Assembly (NCBI GenBank): GCA_963693365.1
Contig: CAVNZM010000004.1
Coordinates: 5,828,001 to 5,892,000, forward strand
Source of the DNA: Amoebidium appalachense
Lineage: Eukaryota; Ichthyosporea
Length of the DNA stretch: 64,000 nucleotides
Direction: 5' to 3'
A program made the translations under genes and the position numbers. This document shows positions 20,858 through 44,636 of the stretch, piece by piece (positions within the stretch are counted from its first letter, which is position 1; every line of letters begins with the position of its first letter). The notes under the pieces were generated by a model. That model ran no database searches and was not told where the DNA came from. It worked only from the letters and a program-made list of their open reading frames with translations.

Positions 20858-21423
20858 GTTGCAGGCTGTGTGCTGGAAAGAAACTGTGCCGAGAAAGTGG
20901 CCTTTTGTAGGCAAATTGTAGCCGGCCATGCAGACGGTCGGTGACAGTTCATGAATGTGCTGGTGCCAGCATCCAATCACCGCGCAGTGCATTGCGACTG
21001 TAACGCACCATATATGGTTAGTCCGCATGGATAAGCTGCATTTGATTGGCTATGAGCCTGAGTGCGTTATCTGCCAATCACATTCGTAATCGACGTCACC
21101 AACGGAACAGACTGAGCCACTGCCGCCTAAGCTTTTTCAACAGTCCGACTGTCCGTCTTTCTTACTGAGGCGTTACCTGCCTGCTACGTGTGTGTATGTT
21201 TCAGCACGCGGAGGCGTTGCCTAGTAGCGCAGTTAGGCGAGGCAGACACAGACAGGCAGGGCTGGTGCCCCCTTCCAATTAGAGCATCGCCAAGGCGGTG
21301 TTGGTGTGTACAGCCACTAGCAGTGCTGCAAGGGGCCACACTGTACACCCCGACATAAGGCTGGGGCGAGGCAGTCAGGTGCAGCTGGGCCAGTAGAGGC
21401 CTTGCTGGCCGCCTGTTTGGGCT
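20858..21423. promoter_or_regulatory. Divergent promoter of HIBCH (-) and WDR13 (+)
   Basis: This 566-bp spacer separates the two start codons. Three CCAAT-type boxes are visible (ATCCAATCACC about 20971, TGATTGGCT about 21042, GCCAATCACA about 21073), followed by a CRE-like CGACGTCACC about 21091. No TATA box is seen. The arrangement resembles the PDCL3/PHKG promoter; function is inferred. Confidence 0.6.
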
Positions 21424-21890
21424 ATGGAGGGCCTGCTGGAACAGGTGCTGGACCAGGATGCAAGGTTTGGCGTGCAGCGCTCCGCACGGGGGGTGTCAAG
21501 TAAGTGCCTGTCTGTAGAGCCCTGCACGTTGGTAAGGGAATGTGCGCTCTGCCGCATCCTTGCCCTCTCCCTTCTGCCTCTGGTTTCTTTGTTCGAAAGA
21601 GTTTCCTACTGCACGGGCCTCTTGGGCTTTGCTCTTTGCTTTCGAACCCAAGCCCTTGAGGCCATCACACACGCTATACATCTCTTTAACTCCGCTGTTC
21701 GCTCCTTTCCCTTTCTGTTCCTTTGCTTTTCTTTTCGCGCCTTTTTGTATGATTTCATCTATCCTCCTCCCCCTGCGGCCCACTCCCCTCACTTGCCCTA
21801 CCACACTGACGTCTACCTGCAGACACCCTCTACATGCGGAGACGGGGCCAGCTCCTGCACGAGGCACTAGGCAAGGTGGGTGGCAGGTGG

Positions 21891-21974
<84 letters not shown>

Positions 21975-22014
21975 TGTATGTGCGTGTGTGTGTGTGTTTG
22001 TGTGTGCATGCATC

Positions 22015-22066
<52 letters not shown>

Positions 22067-25000
22067 CTCGTGTGTGGGGGGTTTGGGTGTCTGTGTGAGA
22101 GTGAGTGCATGTATGTTTGTGTGTGTGTGAGTGTGTGGGAGTGCCTGCATCAACGTTCTTGCTATGCGTATGAGCGTGTAGTTGGCGGTCTCCTGTGTGT
22201 GTATGTGCTTCCTTTGATCACCTTGTGTGGGGCTGTGGGTGTCTGCACTGTGTTGCTCCTGCACCAATATAAGCCTTTGATTATGGTCTGCTAGTGTGTG
22301 GCCTTGGGTGGTGGTGCTGGTCTGGTTGAGGGTGGCCAGCGGGGGGGTTGTTTAGGGAAGAGGAGGTAGGGTGGGCGGGGGGGGGAGGGGGGGGGGGGGG
22401 GGGGTGATAAGGTAGGGGGAGGGGGCTGGGGGGAGGGGGGGGGGGGGGGGTGATAAGGTAGGGGGAGGGGGCTGGGGGGAGGGGGGGGGGGGGGGGGCTT
22501 TGTGAAAGGTGGACACCGACAGCTGTGGGGGGGCGCAGAGCAAGGAGGCCAGCGAGGCACGGCTGCACTATCTGGCTGTGAGGGGCCACCTGCTGGCCCG
22601 CAGATACGGCCCCCCTGGGCCCAGGTGCTTGCACACGGGGGGAGGAGGGGGGAGGGGGGGGCTTGCCACCAGGGCTGACCGAAATTGGTGGATTGGGGTT
22701 GCAGGAAGGTCGACAGTGTGCGGCAGGTAGGCGGCAAGAGACCTGCTCTGGAGTTAGAGGGGGAAGGGGGGGGGGGGGGGGGGGGGGGCAAATTTGGCCT
22801 GCCAAAAAGGGGAAGGGGGGGAGGGGGGGGGGAGGGCAGGCACAGTCCGTCGTAGGGGAGAAGGAGGGGGAAGGGGGAGATGGAGGGGAGGGATGGACAC
22901 TCAGACACTAAGCAGCCATGTGTTGGACTGTTGCCTGCTGGGGCCTGTGGGTGGCAGCAATGATCATATTTTAACGGGTCTGTGGCCCCCTAGAGTCTGG
23001 AGATTGGCCGGCCCAGCATGGATGACCCGGCCAGTGGTGAGCCCCGCATGCATGCACGGCACACGTGGGGGGGTGTGACATTGCACACACGGTGCTGTGT
23101 CTGCACATATGCAGATCAGACAGACACGGTGCTGACTGAAGTGCCCCCATGCACATGCAGCCACTGACAGGGGGTACAGGTGGCAGCCACCAGCGACGCC
23201 CAGTGGCAGGGCAAAAGGGGGCAGTGAAGACGCAGCCGGCACAGGCAGGTGCGCAGCACGAAGGGTGGCGGGGGGGGGGGGGGGGGGACCAGGCGGATGC
23301 TGAATGGCAGGGCCACAGGGGGCAATGTGCAGTCACTGGCCGACCACTACTCGTTCTCGGGCATGCACTGCCTGTTCGACCACCACAAGGCCCCAGGTAC
23401 GTGCCTGCTGCCCAACCATACCCACCCCAGCTGACCATGCGGCCGCAGTGACCGATGTGAGGTTTGCCCCCAGTGACCCAGACCTGCTGGCATTTGGCTC
23501 CCTGGACGGCACCATTGTGAGTGCCATGCATGGCATGTATGGTGTGATGGGTGGCATGCATGGCATGTATGGTGTGATGGGTGGCATGCATGGCATGTAT
23601 GGTGTGATGTGTTGCATGCATGGCATGTATGGTGTGATGTGTTGCATGCATGGCATGTATGGTGTGATGGGTGCTGGGCTATGCACTAACAGGGCTATCA
23701 GACCATTGCCCGGGTAGGAGCACGGCCGACTGTGCTACACATCCTGGAGGGTCACAAGGCCGGCATCACAGGTGTGCATGCTGGCCTAGGGGCTGGAGGG
23801 GACGGGCACGGGGGCTGATGGCAGGATGGTGCAGGGCTGGCGTGGGCCATCACCAACAGCATGCTGGTGTCTGTGTCTCTGGACCGCACCTTGCGTCTGT
23901 GGGACGTGCTGGGGGGCAACAGCATGAAGGCCGTGGACACAGCCATGGACCTGCTGGCCTGCGCCCTGTGCCCCACAAACAACAACATGCTGCTGGTATT
24001 ATTGCATGCCCTGTGCCCCACAAACAACAACATGCTGCTGGTATTATTGCATGCCCTGTGCCCCACAAACAACAACATGCTGCTGGTATTATTGCATGCC
24101 CTGTGCCCCACAAACAACAACATGCTGCTGGTCCTGTGCCCCACAAACAACAACATGCTGCTGGTAGCTAATCCATGCTGCATGGCCATGCAGACACAAT
24201 AGCATGTAGCTTGCTGCGTGCGGGCATGCAGCTTTAGAATGTAAACTCTTGTATGTGCAAGCACATTGGCCACATTTACTCTGCACTGCACACACACATA
24301 GTGTGAATACATGTACTTTGCACTGCCTAAAGATGTTATTGTGGCGGGGACCACACGCCCCCACACGCCACATGAGCACTGCTAGCAGCCTACAGTGCGC
24401 TTGCTGTGCAGCTCACATTTGGGCTGCAGGTAGGGACGGGCCAGGGCCAGCTGCACGTGTACAACATCTCAGTGGGCAAGCAGGTGCCCGGCAACAGGGT
24501 TGCTGCTGCTGCCCCCATCAAGGCCCTGGTCTTTGACGACCCAGGCACTATGGTCTGGGCCGGCGATGCAAAGGTGTGTCCTCTCTCCTCCCCCCCCCCC
24601 AAGTGAAACAGTATCTGAGTTGGGTTTCGTTAACGAGGGGAATAGGTCGAAACTCGGGTACTGTGGATGACGTGGGCCCCCCCTGAGGATGGGCTCTGCT
24701 TATTATGCATACTCTTTATGTATGGCTTGCATTCTGCATCGTGTTATCCGTTTGTTCTTGTGTACTTCGTACTTTTTGACGCATTCAAAACCCCCCCCGG
24801 CTTTCTGCATGGTGCTGACGTCATGGGCCAGGGCACGGTGCACAGCTTCAAATTTGACATGGCTGCTGGCCGGCTGACAGCGCTTGTGCGTGTGATTGTG
24901 GCCGAGGGCCATGCCATCACCTCCCTGGCCTACAGCACGGGCAGCGTGCTGGGCCCCAAGCAGGCCCCCCTGTTACTCCTCAACTGCAGAAACAACATCC

Positions 25001-25067
25001 TCTACCTGCTCAGGTGGGCACGCACACACACACACACACACACACCACCTTCTGCCTGCTCAGGTGG

Positions 25068-25104
<37 letters not shown>

Positions 25105-25378
25105 ACCCTCTGCCTGCTCAGGTGGGTACACAGACCATGCATGCACAGGGGGCTGACAGGCACTGTGCAGTGTTGTGGATGCCAAGGGGGTGGTGCGCCA
25201 GAAGAGGGCGTACCCCGTCAAGCAGGCCAGCATGGATGTGCACAGCGCATTTGCCCCCCCAGCCAGCCACCCAGCATACCCCTGTGTTGGTAAGACTACG
25301 GCTTGGCCAAGGCCTTGTAGTAGTGGGTGGCCTGATGCTTGAGAAGAGTGGTTCCATGTTTTCCCTGCCCCCCCCCCC

Positions 25379-25410
<32 letters not shown>

Positions 25411-25451
25411 TTTGCTTGGGTGTTTGTGTGTGTGCGTTTTTTTTTTTTTTT

Positions 25452-25483
<32 letters not shown>

Positions 25484-26610
25484 GGGGGCGGACTTCTTGG
25501 TGGGGATCCGTAGGGGATGGTGGTGCTGTCAGGGATTGCCTGTGCATCTGCTGGGGTATGAGCTGTGGGGCTGCTGACTGGCTGGGGGCAGTGACGGGCA
25601 GTGAGGACGGTGTGGTCATGCTGCTGGACATAGCAGGTACGTGCTGGGCCAGTATGTGGGTACGGACACATGGTGGCATGGGTTGGGCACATGCATGGGC
25701 GCACATGGCATGAGCACCATGCATGGGCACACATGGCATGAGCACCATGCATGGGCACACATGGCATGAGCACCATGCATGGGCACACATGGCATGAACA
25801 CCATGCACGGGCACACATGGCATGAACACATGCATGGGCACACATGGCATGAGCACCATGCATGGGTGCATGGCCTTGATAAAAGAGCACATCATGCACG
25901 GGCACACAAGGTAGCATGGGCTAAGCACATGTTCAAGCAAACTTGTAGCAATGACATTAATGGACACTCAGGTGGCACGAACACATGCATGGGCACACCT
26001 GTGACATGGCCACAGTGGTACAGCACATAGCAGGGGCACACAGCGTGAAATATCGCTTACTGGCGCCACACTAGCTACTCTGTCCCTGTGTGTGCTTGAA
26101 ATGCCCCCACGTGTGCCCAGGCATGATCCCCGTACCACATGTGTGCCCACACTGCATACATACCCCTAGAGATGTGCACAGCCCACGCACCATTTGTGCG
26201 CATGCTTGCCCGTGCTCATGCCATGACGTATCAGCCATGCATGTGTTCGTGCCACCACGCATCACTTGCATTGCCCATGCCGCTGTGGTGGCAATGCTGG
26301 CATGGCCACACATTCTCCCATGGGCATGCATGGGCACCCAGATATGCATGGGCACCCAGATACCACTAAGATGGGGCCAAGAGAGGGTGTTAGCACGGGT
26401 GTCTCCATGCTGATGCTGACAGGTTGTGCAGGGCGGCGGCAGGCGCCACTCAGCAAGGTGGTAGTCAACCAGCTGCAGGGCCACTCTGCTGCCGTGCTGG
26501 CTGTGGCCTGGAACTGTGCTGAGACAATGCTGGTCAGTGCTGATGCCGGTGGCCACGTCATATGCTGGCTGCGTACGGGAAGGACACTCAGGCCCCCACC
26601 AGCACGCTGA
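21424..26610 (+). CDS. WDR13: WD-repeat protein 13
   Basis: WD40 propeller protein; the mammalian family member is nuclear and linked to nuclear-receptor/HDAC regulation (family knowledge). Fifteen exons: 21424-21499, 21823-21875, 22509-22624, 22705-22726, 22994-23036, 23161-23248, 23293-23396, 23449-23516, 23702-23771, 23835-23995, 24430-24573, 24832-25013, 25171-25289, 25592-25636, 26432-26610; 489 aa. Family blocks in order: LYMRRRGQLLHEA, YLAVRGHLLARRYGP, ADHYSFSGMHCLFDHH, TDVRFAPSDPDLLAFGSLDG, LVSVSLDRTLRLWDV, CPTNNNMLL, LHVYNISVGKQV, MVWAGDAKGTVHSFKFDMA, VTGSEDGVVMLLDI, and the last repeat LQGHSAAVLAVAWN...SADAGGHVICW. The start is supported by alignment to the family N-terminus. Exon 6 limits were chosen because only that acceptor keeps phase across the poly-G intron that follows. 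Confidence 0.92.
22373..22498. repeat. G-rich repeat (duplicated about 60-bp unit) in WDR13 intron 2
   Basis: A block made of poly-G plus TGATAAGGTAGGGGGAGGGG and CTGGGGGGAGG occurs twice in tandem directly upstream of exon 3. It could form G-quadruplexes in the transcript. Confidence 0.8.
23517..23680. repeat. 36-bp tandem repeat starting at the donor of WDR13 exon 8
   Basis: Units of GCATGCATGGCATGTATGG plus TGTGATGGGTG, about four to five copies, beginning right after the 5' splice site GTGAGTG at 23517. Confidence 0.9.
23966..24170. repeat. 45-bp tandem repeat containing the WDR13 exon 10 end and its splice donor
   Basis: Copies begin at about 23966, 24011, 24056, 24101 and 24134. Each carries the last exon bases (CCCACAAACAACAACATG, CTGCTG) followed by a potential donor: GTATTA three times, then GTCCTG and GTAGCT. 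The unit is 15 codons long, so the reading frame stays open through the array. The protein alignment needs only the first copy (donor at 23996). Confidence 0.95.
24629..24798 (+). mobile_element. 170-bp dispersed element, copy A, in WDR13 intron 11
   Basis: Runs from CGTTAACGAGGGGAATAGG to GACGCATTCAAAACCCC. Its exact reverse complement occurs at 36909-37078 in a VARS intron, by base-by-base reading with no mismatch found. No coding capacity. Called a mobile element because identical copies sit in unrelated introns in opposite orientation; mechanism unknown. Confidence 0.8.
24999..25132. repeat. Three tandem copies of the WDR13 exon 12 end plus donor
   Basis: The exon end and donor CTGCTCAG|GTGGGCA at 25013/25014 recur as CTGCCTGCTCAGGTGGGCA at about 25053-25071 and CTGCCTGCTCAGGTGGGTA at about 25110-25128, separated by (CA)n. 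The last copy changes to GTGGGT, a stronger donor. Confidence 0.93.
25680..25875. repeat. About 33-bp tandem repeat in WDR13 intron 14
   Basis: Units of CACATGGCATGAGCACCATG plus CATGGGCA, about six copies. Intronic; no coding support. Confidence 0.88.
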
Positions 26611-27047
26611 TAGCACTTACATACAGTGGGTATGGGAATGTATGGGCATGCATGTGTGTCCGGCACACATGTTGCATGATGTTTATTCGGCTGCACATAC
26701 ATGTGTGTAAACACGTACAACGGCTAGCTGATCTTATGCATTGCCAATCAACAAAGACTACACACTACGTATGCAGTGACCTCCACACTACCGTATGCAC
26801 AAGACCCCAATTACGTATGTAAACCCCACGATGTACGAAATACACCCCCAACGTATGAAATTAACACTGCTTTGTACGATATAGAAGCCATGCTACGTAT
26901 GAAATAAGCCTTGCTATTTGTGGAATCCACGCGATGACATACGAAACAACACATGTGCAATGTGCAATAAGCCCCACCGTGTGCCACAGGCCACCCCATG
27001 TGCAGCCAGCCATTCATGCCTATCAGGCGCCGTCAGCCTGTGTGAGG
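26611..27047. other. WDR13-VARS convergent spacer with degenerate TACGTATG repeats
   Basis: This 437-bp tail-to-tail spacer contains eight or so irregular copies (about 20-25 bp apart, 26768-26945) of a word like ACGTATGAAAT, each followed by C/A-rich sequence. No AATAAA is obvious. I see no gene here. Confidence 0.55.
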
Positions 27048-38764
<11,717 letters not shown>

Positions 38765-39343
38765 GCTGCCTGTGCCCTGTCTGCTCTGCCTCTCCCCGTG
38801 CCTGCGTGCACACGTACACCCTCCCTCCTGACCTCCCTGCCACTTAGCCTACGTTTGCCTGCAGCTGAACGCACCGCATGTGGTACACACGGACGTGCGC
38901 GCGGCACCGCAGCGCCGCACCAGGCCCTGTGGACCAGTGCCCAGTGGTGATGTGGGAGCCAATCAGACTGCTTCCCGCGCTTTTTTTGTGATATCACAAA
39001 AACATGGGCTTGAAGCCTGAGCTGGGCCAGCGCTTATGCAAGCCAAGGTTGCAGCTTGAAAGTGTGACAATAGCGCGTAAACGTAGCACACTTTACATGC
39101 TTTTTTTATTGAGTAGGTGTGGATACAAACGGAGCAAGTGCTTACACGCATATACAGGCCAACGTGGTTTGGATGGTAATGTGCTTTAGATGGGCAAAGG
39201 AGCAATTGCAAGTGACTGACCTCCGATTCAAAGGTCCAGATCCTCAGATCTGTAAAGACAAAGCCGGAAACTAAAAACTATACGCCTGTTAAATTATATA
39301 GTAGTAGGTAATACATCCCTTTTTTCCTGACACCTAAACACCT
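38765..39343. promoter_or_regulatory. Divergent promoter of VARS (-) and POLN (+)
   Basis: This 579-bp spacer holds a CCAAT box (GAGCCAATCAGAC about 38957), then a perfect 20-bp palindrome TTTTTGTGATATCACAAAAA at 38984-39003. No clear TATA or CRE. A further poly-T run (39102-39108) lies on the POLN side. Functional assignment is inferred from position. Confidence 0.55.
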
Positions 39344-41533
39344 ATGCTGCCTGGCCTGGCTGCGACAGGCAATACCCTAAATTTCAAGATGAAGGCCAAC
39401 TCGCCACCCCAACCATTCCTGTTCCACCAGCTCGAGAATGTAACCCCCTTCAAGGCAAGTACATCATATAACTGTGGTTTAACCCACACCATGCTCTGTC
39501 ATATGCCATACAGAGATTTAAAACAACAGCTACAGCCTGTATGCAGCTTAACAATCTCCTCCAATCCTGCGTGTTTTTCTTGCTTCTACTTAACGGGTTA
39601 TCATCAGTAAAATTGAACCTTCCTCACTTTCATCCTCGTTCAATTTTCCTTCGTAACGGCGTGTATCCAGCTTATTAAACGGACTCCACAAGTGAGGCAA
39701 GTTAGATTTTGTGAACCCTTGGACGCATTCAACCTTCTTCTTTCTACGACTTGATTTTTCCTCCCATCCGTGCAGATGTCTATGCTTGGCAGTGTGCTTG
39801 ACCACTGAAAGGGTGTTGTTGGACCCACAGCTTTCACAGCTCAGGCACCAACTGTCTCGGGCCAAGAGGCTTGCCTGCACGCTGGTGGCGTCTACACTGA
39901 CCACCATGGACGAGACATATAAGGTGTGTTACAGTAGCATGTGGGTCATAAAGACATACAAATTTGTGTGTAGCGTGTGGTTGCTGGGAACTTGCCAGGA
40001 CTACGTGAGCCATGCATGCATGTGTGGGCCACCTGCTTGAAAATTGTGTGCCATACAGGGCTCCAAGGCACGTGAGAACAACCTTGCCCGGAGGAAGGAC
40101 TCATGCCTTGTCGTCTTGATCTTCGACGAGAAGGAGCCAAAACCTACCCTTCTGCTGCTCCCTGACCTAGGGTATAGTGCATGAGGGATCTGGTTTGGGT
40201 GAAGTTTGACAGATAACAGACGCCTTTGTTTGCATGCCCATTTTATCGAGTGAGCAATAGACAACTCACACCTCTGCCTGACCGCAGGGCTTATTTAAAT
40301 ACGTACCACGTGGACCAGCTATACGAATGTGGCATTGATGAGTATCACGTGATCATGAGGGGCTAACGGTCGTGGCTGCAGGGTGATGGGGGAGGCACTG
40401 TCACGTGCACTTTGCAGCCCCACCATGCAGCTGGTGGGCTATGACCTGCAGACCGTGCTAGTGTGGTTGAGGCGCCACTGGACCCAAGGCAAAGGTGTGT
40501 GCACACAACACGGGCATGGCTCCTTGGAGGGTAAATGTACACGTATGTGTATGTATGGTACTGTGGTGATGGTTTTGTTGGAGGAGAAAGGCAGGTTTGC
40601 ATGGTTGTGGGTATAATGCTGGTGTGTGCTGCATGAAAATAGGGTAGGGAATGCATAGAGAAAAGGGATGTGGCGGGTAAGCGGCTGGATAACTGCCCCA
40701 CTGATTGCAATGGGGCACCAGTAGGTACCCTGCAGGTCAGTGCAGGTAAAAAGTTTGCTGACAGGGAGGGCTGCAGAGCTGGAGGTCACGTGCTCGGTGT
40801 TTGACGTGCATGTTGCGGGCTGGCTGCTGGACTCTGATGCCGAGTTCTCCTACTGGAACTTCCTCAGCAACGCACAGTCAGATGCCATCTACCAGCGCAT
40901 CCACGAGGCTGAAGGAGGTGCGTGCTTGATCTGCACGCATGCATCTTGCTTGGCACAACGAAGTATCTGTTGCTTTTGACGAATGGGTGTGCATGGCATC
41001 ATTTTGCTGCACACTTTGGCCCCGTCAGGACTTTGAACGTGCTCACTGCCAGGCTGTCTACAGCTGATATTCCCACATGACAACATCCTCTCCACACTCC
41101 AACCTTTCCTTCTTGCTGGTCATCTATTAATCTTTATTTGGCTGATGGTTACGTTCTGCGCACAGTTCCGTCCAAGCGGATGAGGCTCACTGTGGGCAGT
41201 AGTGCAGCCAGCGAGATCAGCAAACAGGTACCCAGCCCTCGCCTTTCCTTGCATGGTGAAAACAGACTTCGAGGGGGAGCCCGGGGGGGGGGGGGGGGGG
41301 GGGGCACAGGGGGGAGGGGAGGGGAGGCAGGAGAAAGCCCGGGTTAACTCTTTCCCCTTGCTCCGTTTTTCTATTTTCTCCCTTCTTCTCTGCCGTCCAC
41401 GTCACTCCTTTTCTTTTTCTATTTTCTATCTTTTTTTTTTTTTTGTGTGTAGTTGGGTGGGTGGGTGGTTTTTTTTTTTTGTTTTTTTTGGGTGCGTGTG
41501 TGGGCTGGGGAGGGGGGAGGGGGGGGGGGGGAG

Positions 41534-41567
<34 letters not shown>

Positions 41568-43458
41568 GGGAGCAGCCATCCCATCACCAGTACGTAGCTG
41601 TCTTGCCATACATGTCTACCGCGTAGCATAACATGATCCCTTGATGTCCACAAATCTGGACTCTCACAATCGCCATCACACTCACTCGGCCCACACACTC
41701 AAACGCACTCAGTGCCCACGTCCACAAACACATACAGACACACACACGCACACACACACTCACCTGTGTGGATGCAATAGCTTACGCACGCACCCGCCTG
41801 CCGTGGTCCAGAAATGCAAATACACACAATGTGCATACTGTGCCGGTATGTGCTAGCCCGTTGCACACCCTGCACTGCTTCACGCTGTGTGCACGCACCT
41901 TACCTGACTGACTGCGGCCACAGATGATTGAGGCCGTGGCTGCGCTGCTGGAGAGTCTGCCCGAAACGGTGGCCAGGCTGGGCCAGTCCATCCAGGTGGG
42001 CTGTTAGGAACCTCAGCAGCCAGTGCTGGTGCCTCGGTGATTACCTTGTTGGTTGGCCTTATGGCCTTGGATCAGTCTTGCTTTCACAAAGCCATCTCTC
42101 TGTGTCTCGAGTCTATCCTCTCTTTCTCCCTCTCACCAAGCCGGCTATCTAAAGTTGTCTAGATGTCCTAAGGGGAACAACATGTTCCGAGGGTAGGGAG
42201 AGGGGGGGGGGGGGGGGGGGGGTGCTTGTACTCTTGCTCTGCCATTGTTCTTCTTTCGAAAATAGTTTCTAGGCCACCCTATGGTGGTTTAGTCCATTGT
42301 GTATTCCCGCATATTAATATTGGCCTGGCTGCCGTTTGACCTTCAGGAGCAGCGCCTGGGCAAGAGCTTTGGCCTGGAGATGCAGCTGGTGCCTGTGCTG
42401 GCTGGTAGGGCCCTGCCACCATAGAATGCCGCGCCCCTGCTTGCTGCGGCTTTCATCTAGATGGCACACGTTGTGTAGAGATTTTCCGGCACATAAGCGT
42501 CGTTGCATAACTTTGGCGCATTTTCGCCCCCAGTCATACATTTAAATTGCTCCACAACATTCACCCAGTTCAACATCTCACATCTTCCTCGCATGTCGTG
42601 AAGGTGTACCCATCCTCCATTCGTTTCCGTGCATCTATATGTGCACTGCTATGATGCTTGGTGCGGTGGTTAGGTTTTGGCTTTGGTAGAGGTGATATCG
42701 GCAGTAAGTGGTTGTTTTAACACAACAAATGCCTGCACGGAGCAGCCTATTGGACGGTGTACCAACAAGAATTAGATTGGGGAGATGGGCTATGTTTGTG
42801 GTGTGTGCAGGGTGCGCCAATATGCATGCAGGCAGTAGGTGGGTGCAGTTTGTTGTGTGCTCATGACTGTGTGCAGCCATGGAGGGCCACGGCATACCCG
42901 TAGACCAGAAGCGCCTGGCCAGCTACGAGGGGCTGCTGCAGGTGTGTGCATGTGTGCCTGTGTGCATGTGCCTGTGTGCATGTGCCTGTGTGCATGTGTG
43001 CATGTGCATGTGTGCATGTGCCTGTGTGCATGTGCCTGTGTGCATGTGCCTGTGTGCTGCTGCACTGTCGGGGCCTGTGCCTGTGTACTTTGTGTGCCTG
43101 TGCCTGTGTACTTTGGGTGCCTGTGTGCTGCTGCAGGTGGCACCCAGCTGACACCCCCCCCCCCCCCCTAGGACTACCTTTGCCGGCTGGAGGCCAGGGC
43201 ACATGCACTAGCCGGGCAGGAGTTTCTGGTCACATCCCCCCAGCAGCTCAGCACAGTCATCTACGACAAGGTGTGTGCACTCGCATCCCCGACCCAAACG
43301 TGCTTAGGGATGTCTGTGACGTAGAGGGGTCAGAGCGACAGAGTGGGTGTGGAACATGTGTTGGGGCTAGCTATCTGCCCTTACGTAATGGATGCCTCAT
43401 GCCTGTCTCTCCCTCCCTCTCAACTATTTAAGGAAGGGCCACTGGGGCTTAGAAGGGG

Positions 43459-43490
<32 letters not shown>

Positions 43491-43925
43491 ACTAAGTCGA
43501 CATTTGGTGCAGCTGCAGCTGGGCAAGCACCTGGCCAAGATCTCGCTGACGGCAAAGAGCACCCACAGGTCCACTGCGGAGGCCGTGGTACGTGTCTGTG
43601 TGCACCTGTGTGCATGCGGATGTCATGTCGTGTGGGTGCCTGCAGTGCATGATGTGCATATGCGTGTGGGGGGCGTGGCAGGGGGAGGGCCCGGAGCTGG
43701 GGGGATGGGGAGAGGTACATAGGCCATGATGGTGTGCAACATGAGGTAGCCCAGCCATTAGATACGTACCCGTATTGAACCATCCGACGTCTCTTGCTGG
43801 GTATGAGCTCAAGCAGGTGTGTGTTCCATTACTACACTGACCCCCTCCCAATCCCCCCCTTCCCATACCTTCCTCCCCACCTTCCAACCGCCACCACACC
43901 ATACACACGAGCGCGCGCACACACG

Positions 43926-43986
<61 letters not shown>

Positions 43987-44086
43987 ACACACACACACAC
44001 ACCAGCTCAAGAAACTAAGCAGCCACCATGAGCTGCCACGTGTTGTTCTCTACCACCGGCAGGTAAGCCCACACATGCTCCTGTGG

Positions 44087-44158
<72 letters not shown>

Positions 44159-44558
44159 GGGCGTGTGTGTGCGTGTGTGTGTGTGTGTGTGTTTGTGTGT
44201 AAGGAGGAGAGCGGAAGGGGGAGAGGGAGGGGTTGGGCTGATGGGATAGCTGACACGGACTTTAGGCCGTCAAGATCAAAGCCTTTGCAAAGGACTATCT
44301 AGCCCAGATCGATCCGGAAGACGTACGTGCATGCCCTAGTACCTACCCCATGCTGACATAAGCACAGATACACATGCCCACATAACAGGCACTGCCATGA
44401 CAAAACAGCACACATACCCGGACTGTTACTCATACCCACACAACGCAAACACGTGCATGCATATTACCACGTGCACACCACCCATGAACATGCGCACACG
44501 GATATACAGGCATGCATGCATTCACATGCACACATGCGCGCGCGCACACACACGCACG

Positions 44559-44636
<78 letters not shown>

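Noticed and set aside
23149-23451. Reading WDR13 exons 6 and 7 as one exon through the poly-G
   Set aside because: It needs a frame change in the G tract; an acceptor at 23160 with donor 23249 and acceptor 23292 keeps phase and matches the family better.
39590-39907. 105-codon minus-strand ORF in POLN intron 1/exon 2
   Set aside because: It overlaps the conserved POLN exon 39831-39923 on the other strand and resembles no family; its Lys/Glu-rich part is in AT-richer intron DNA.
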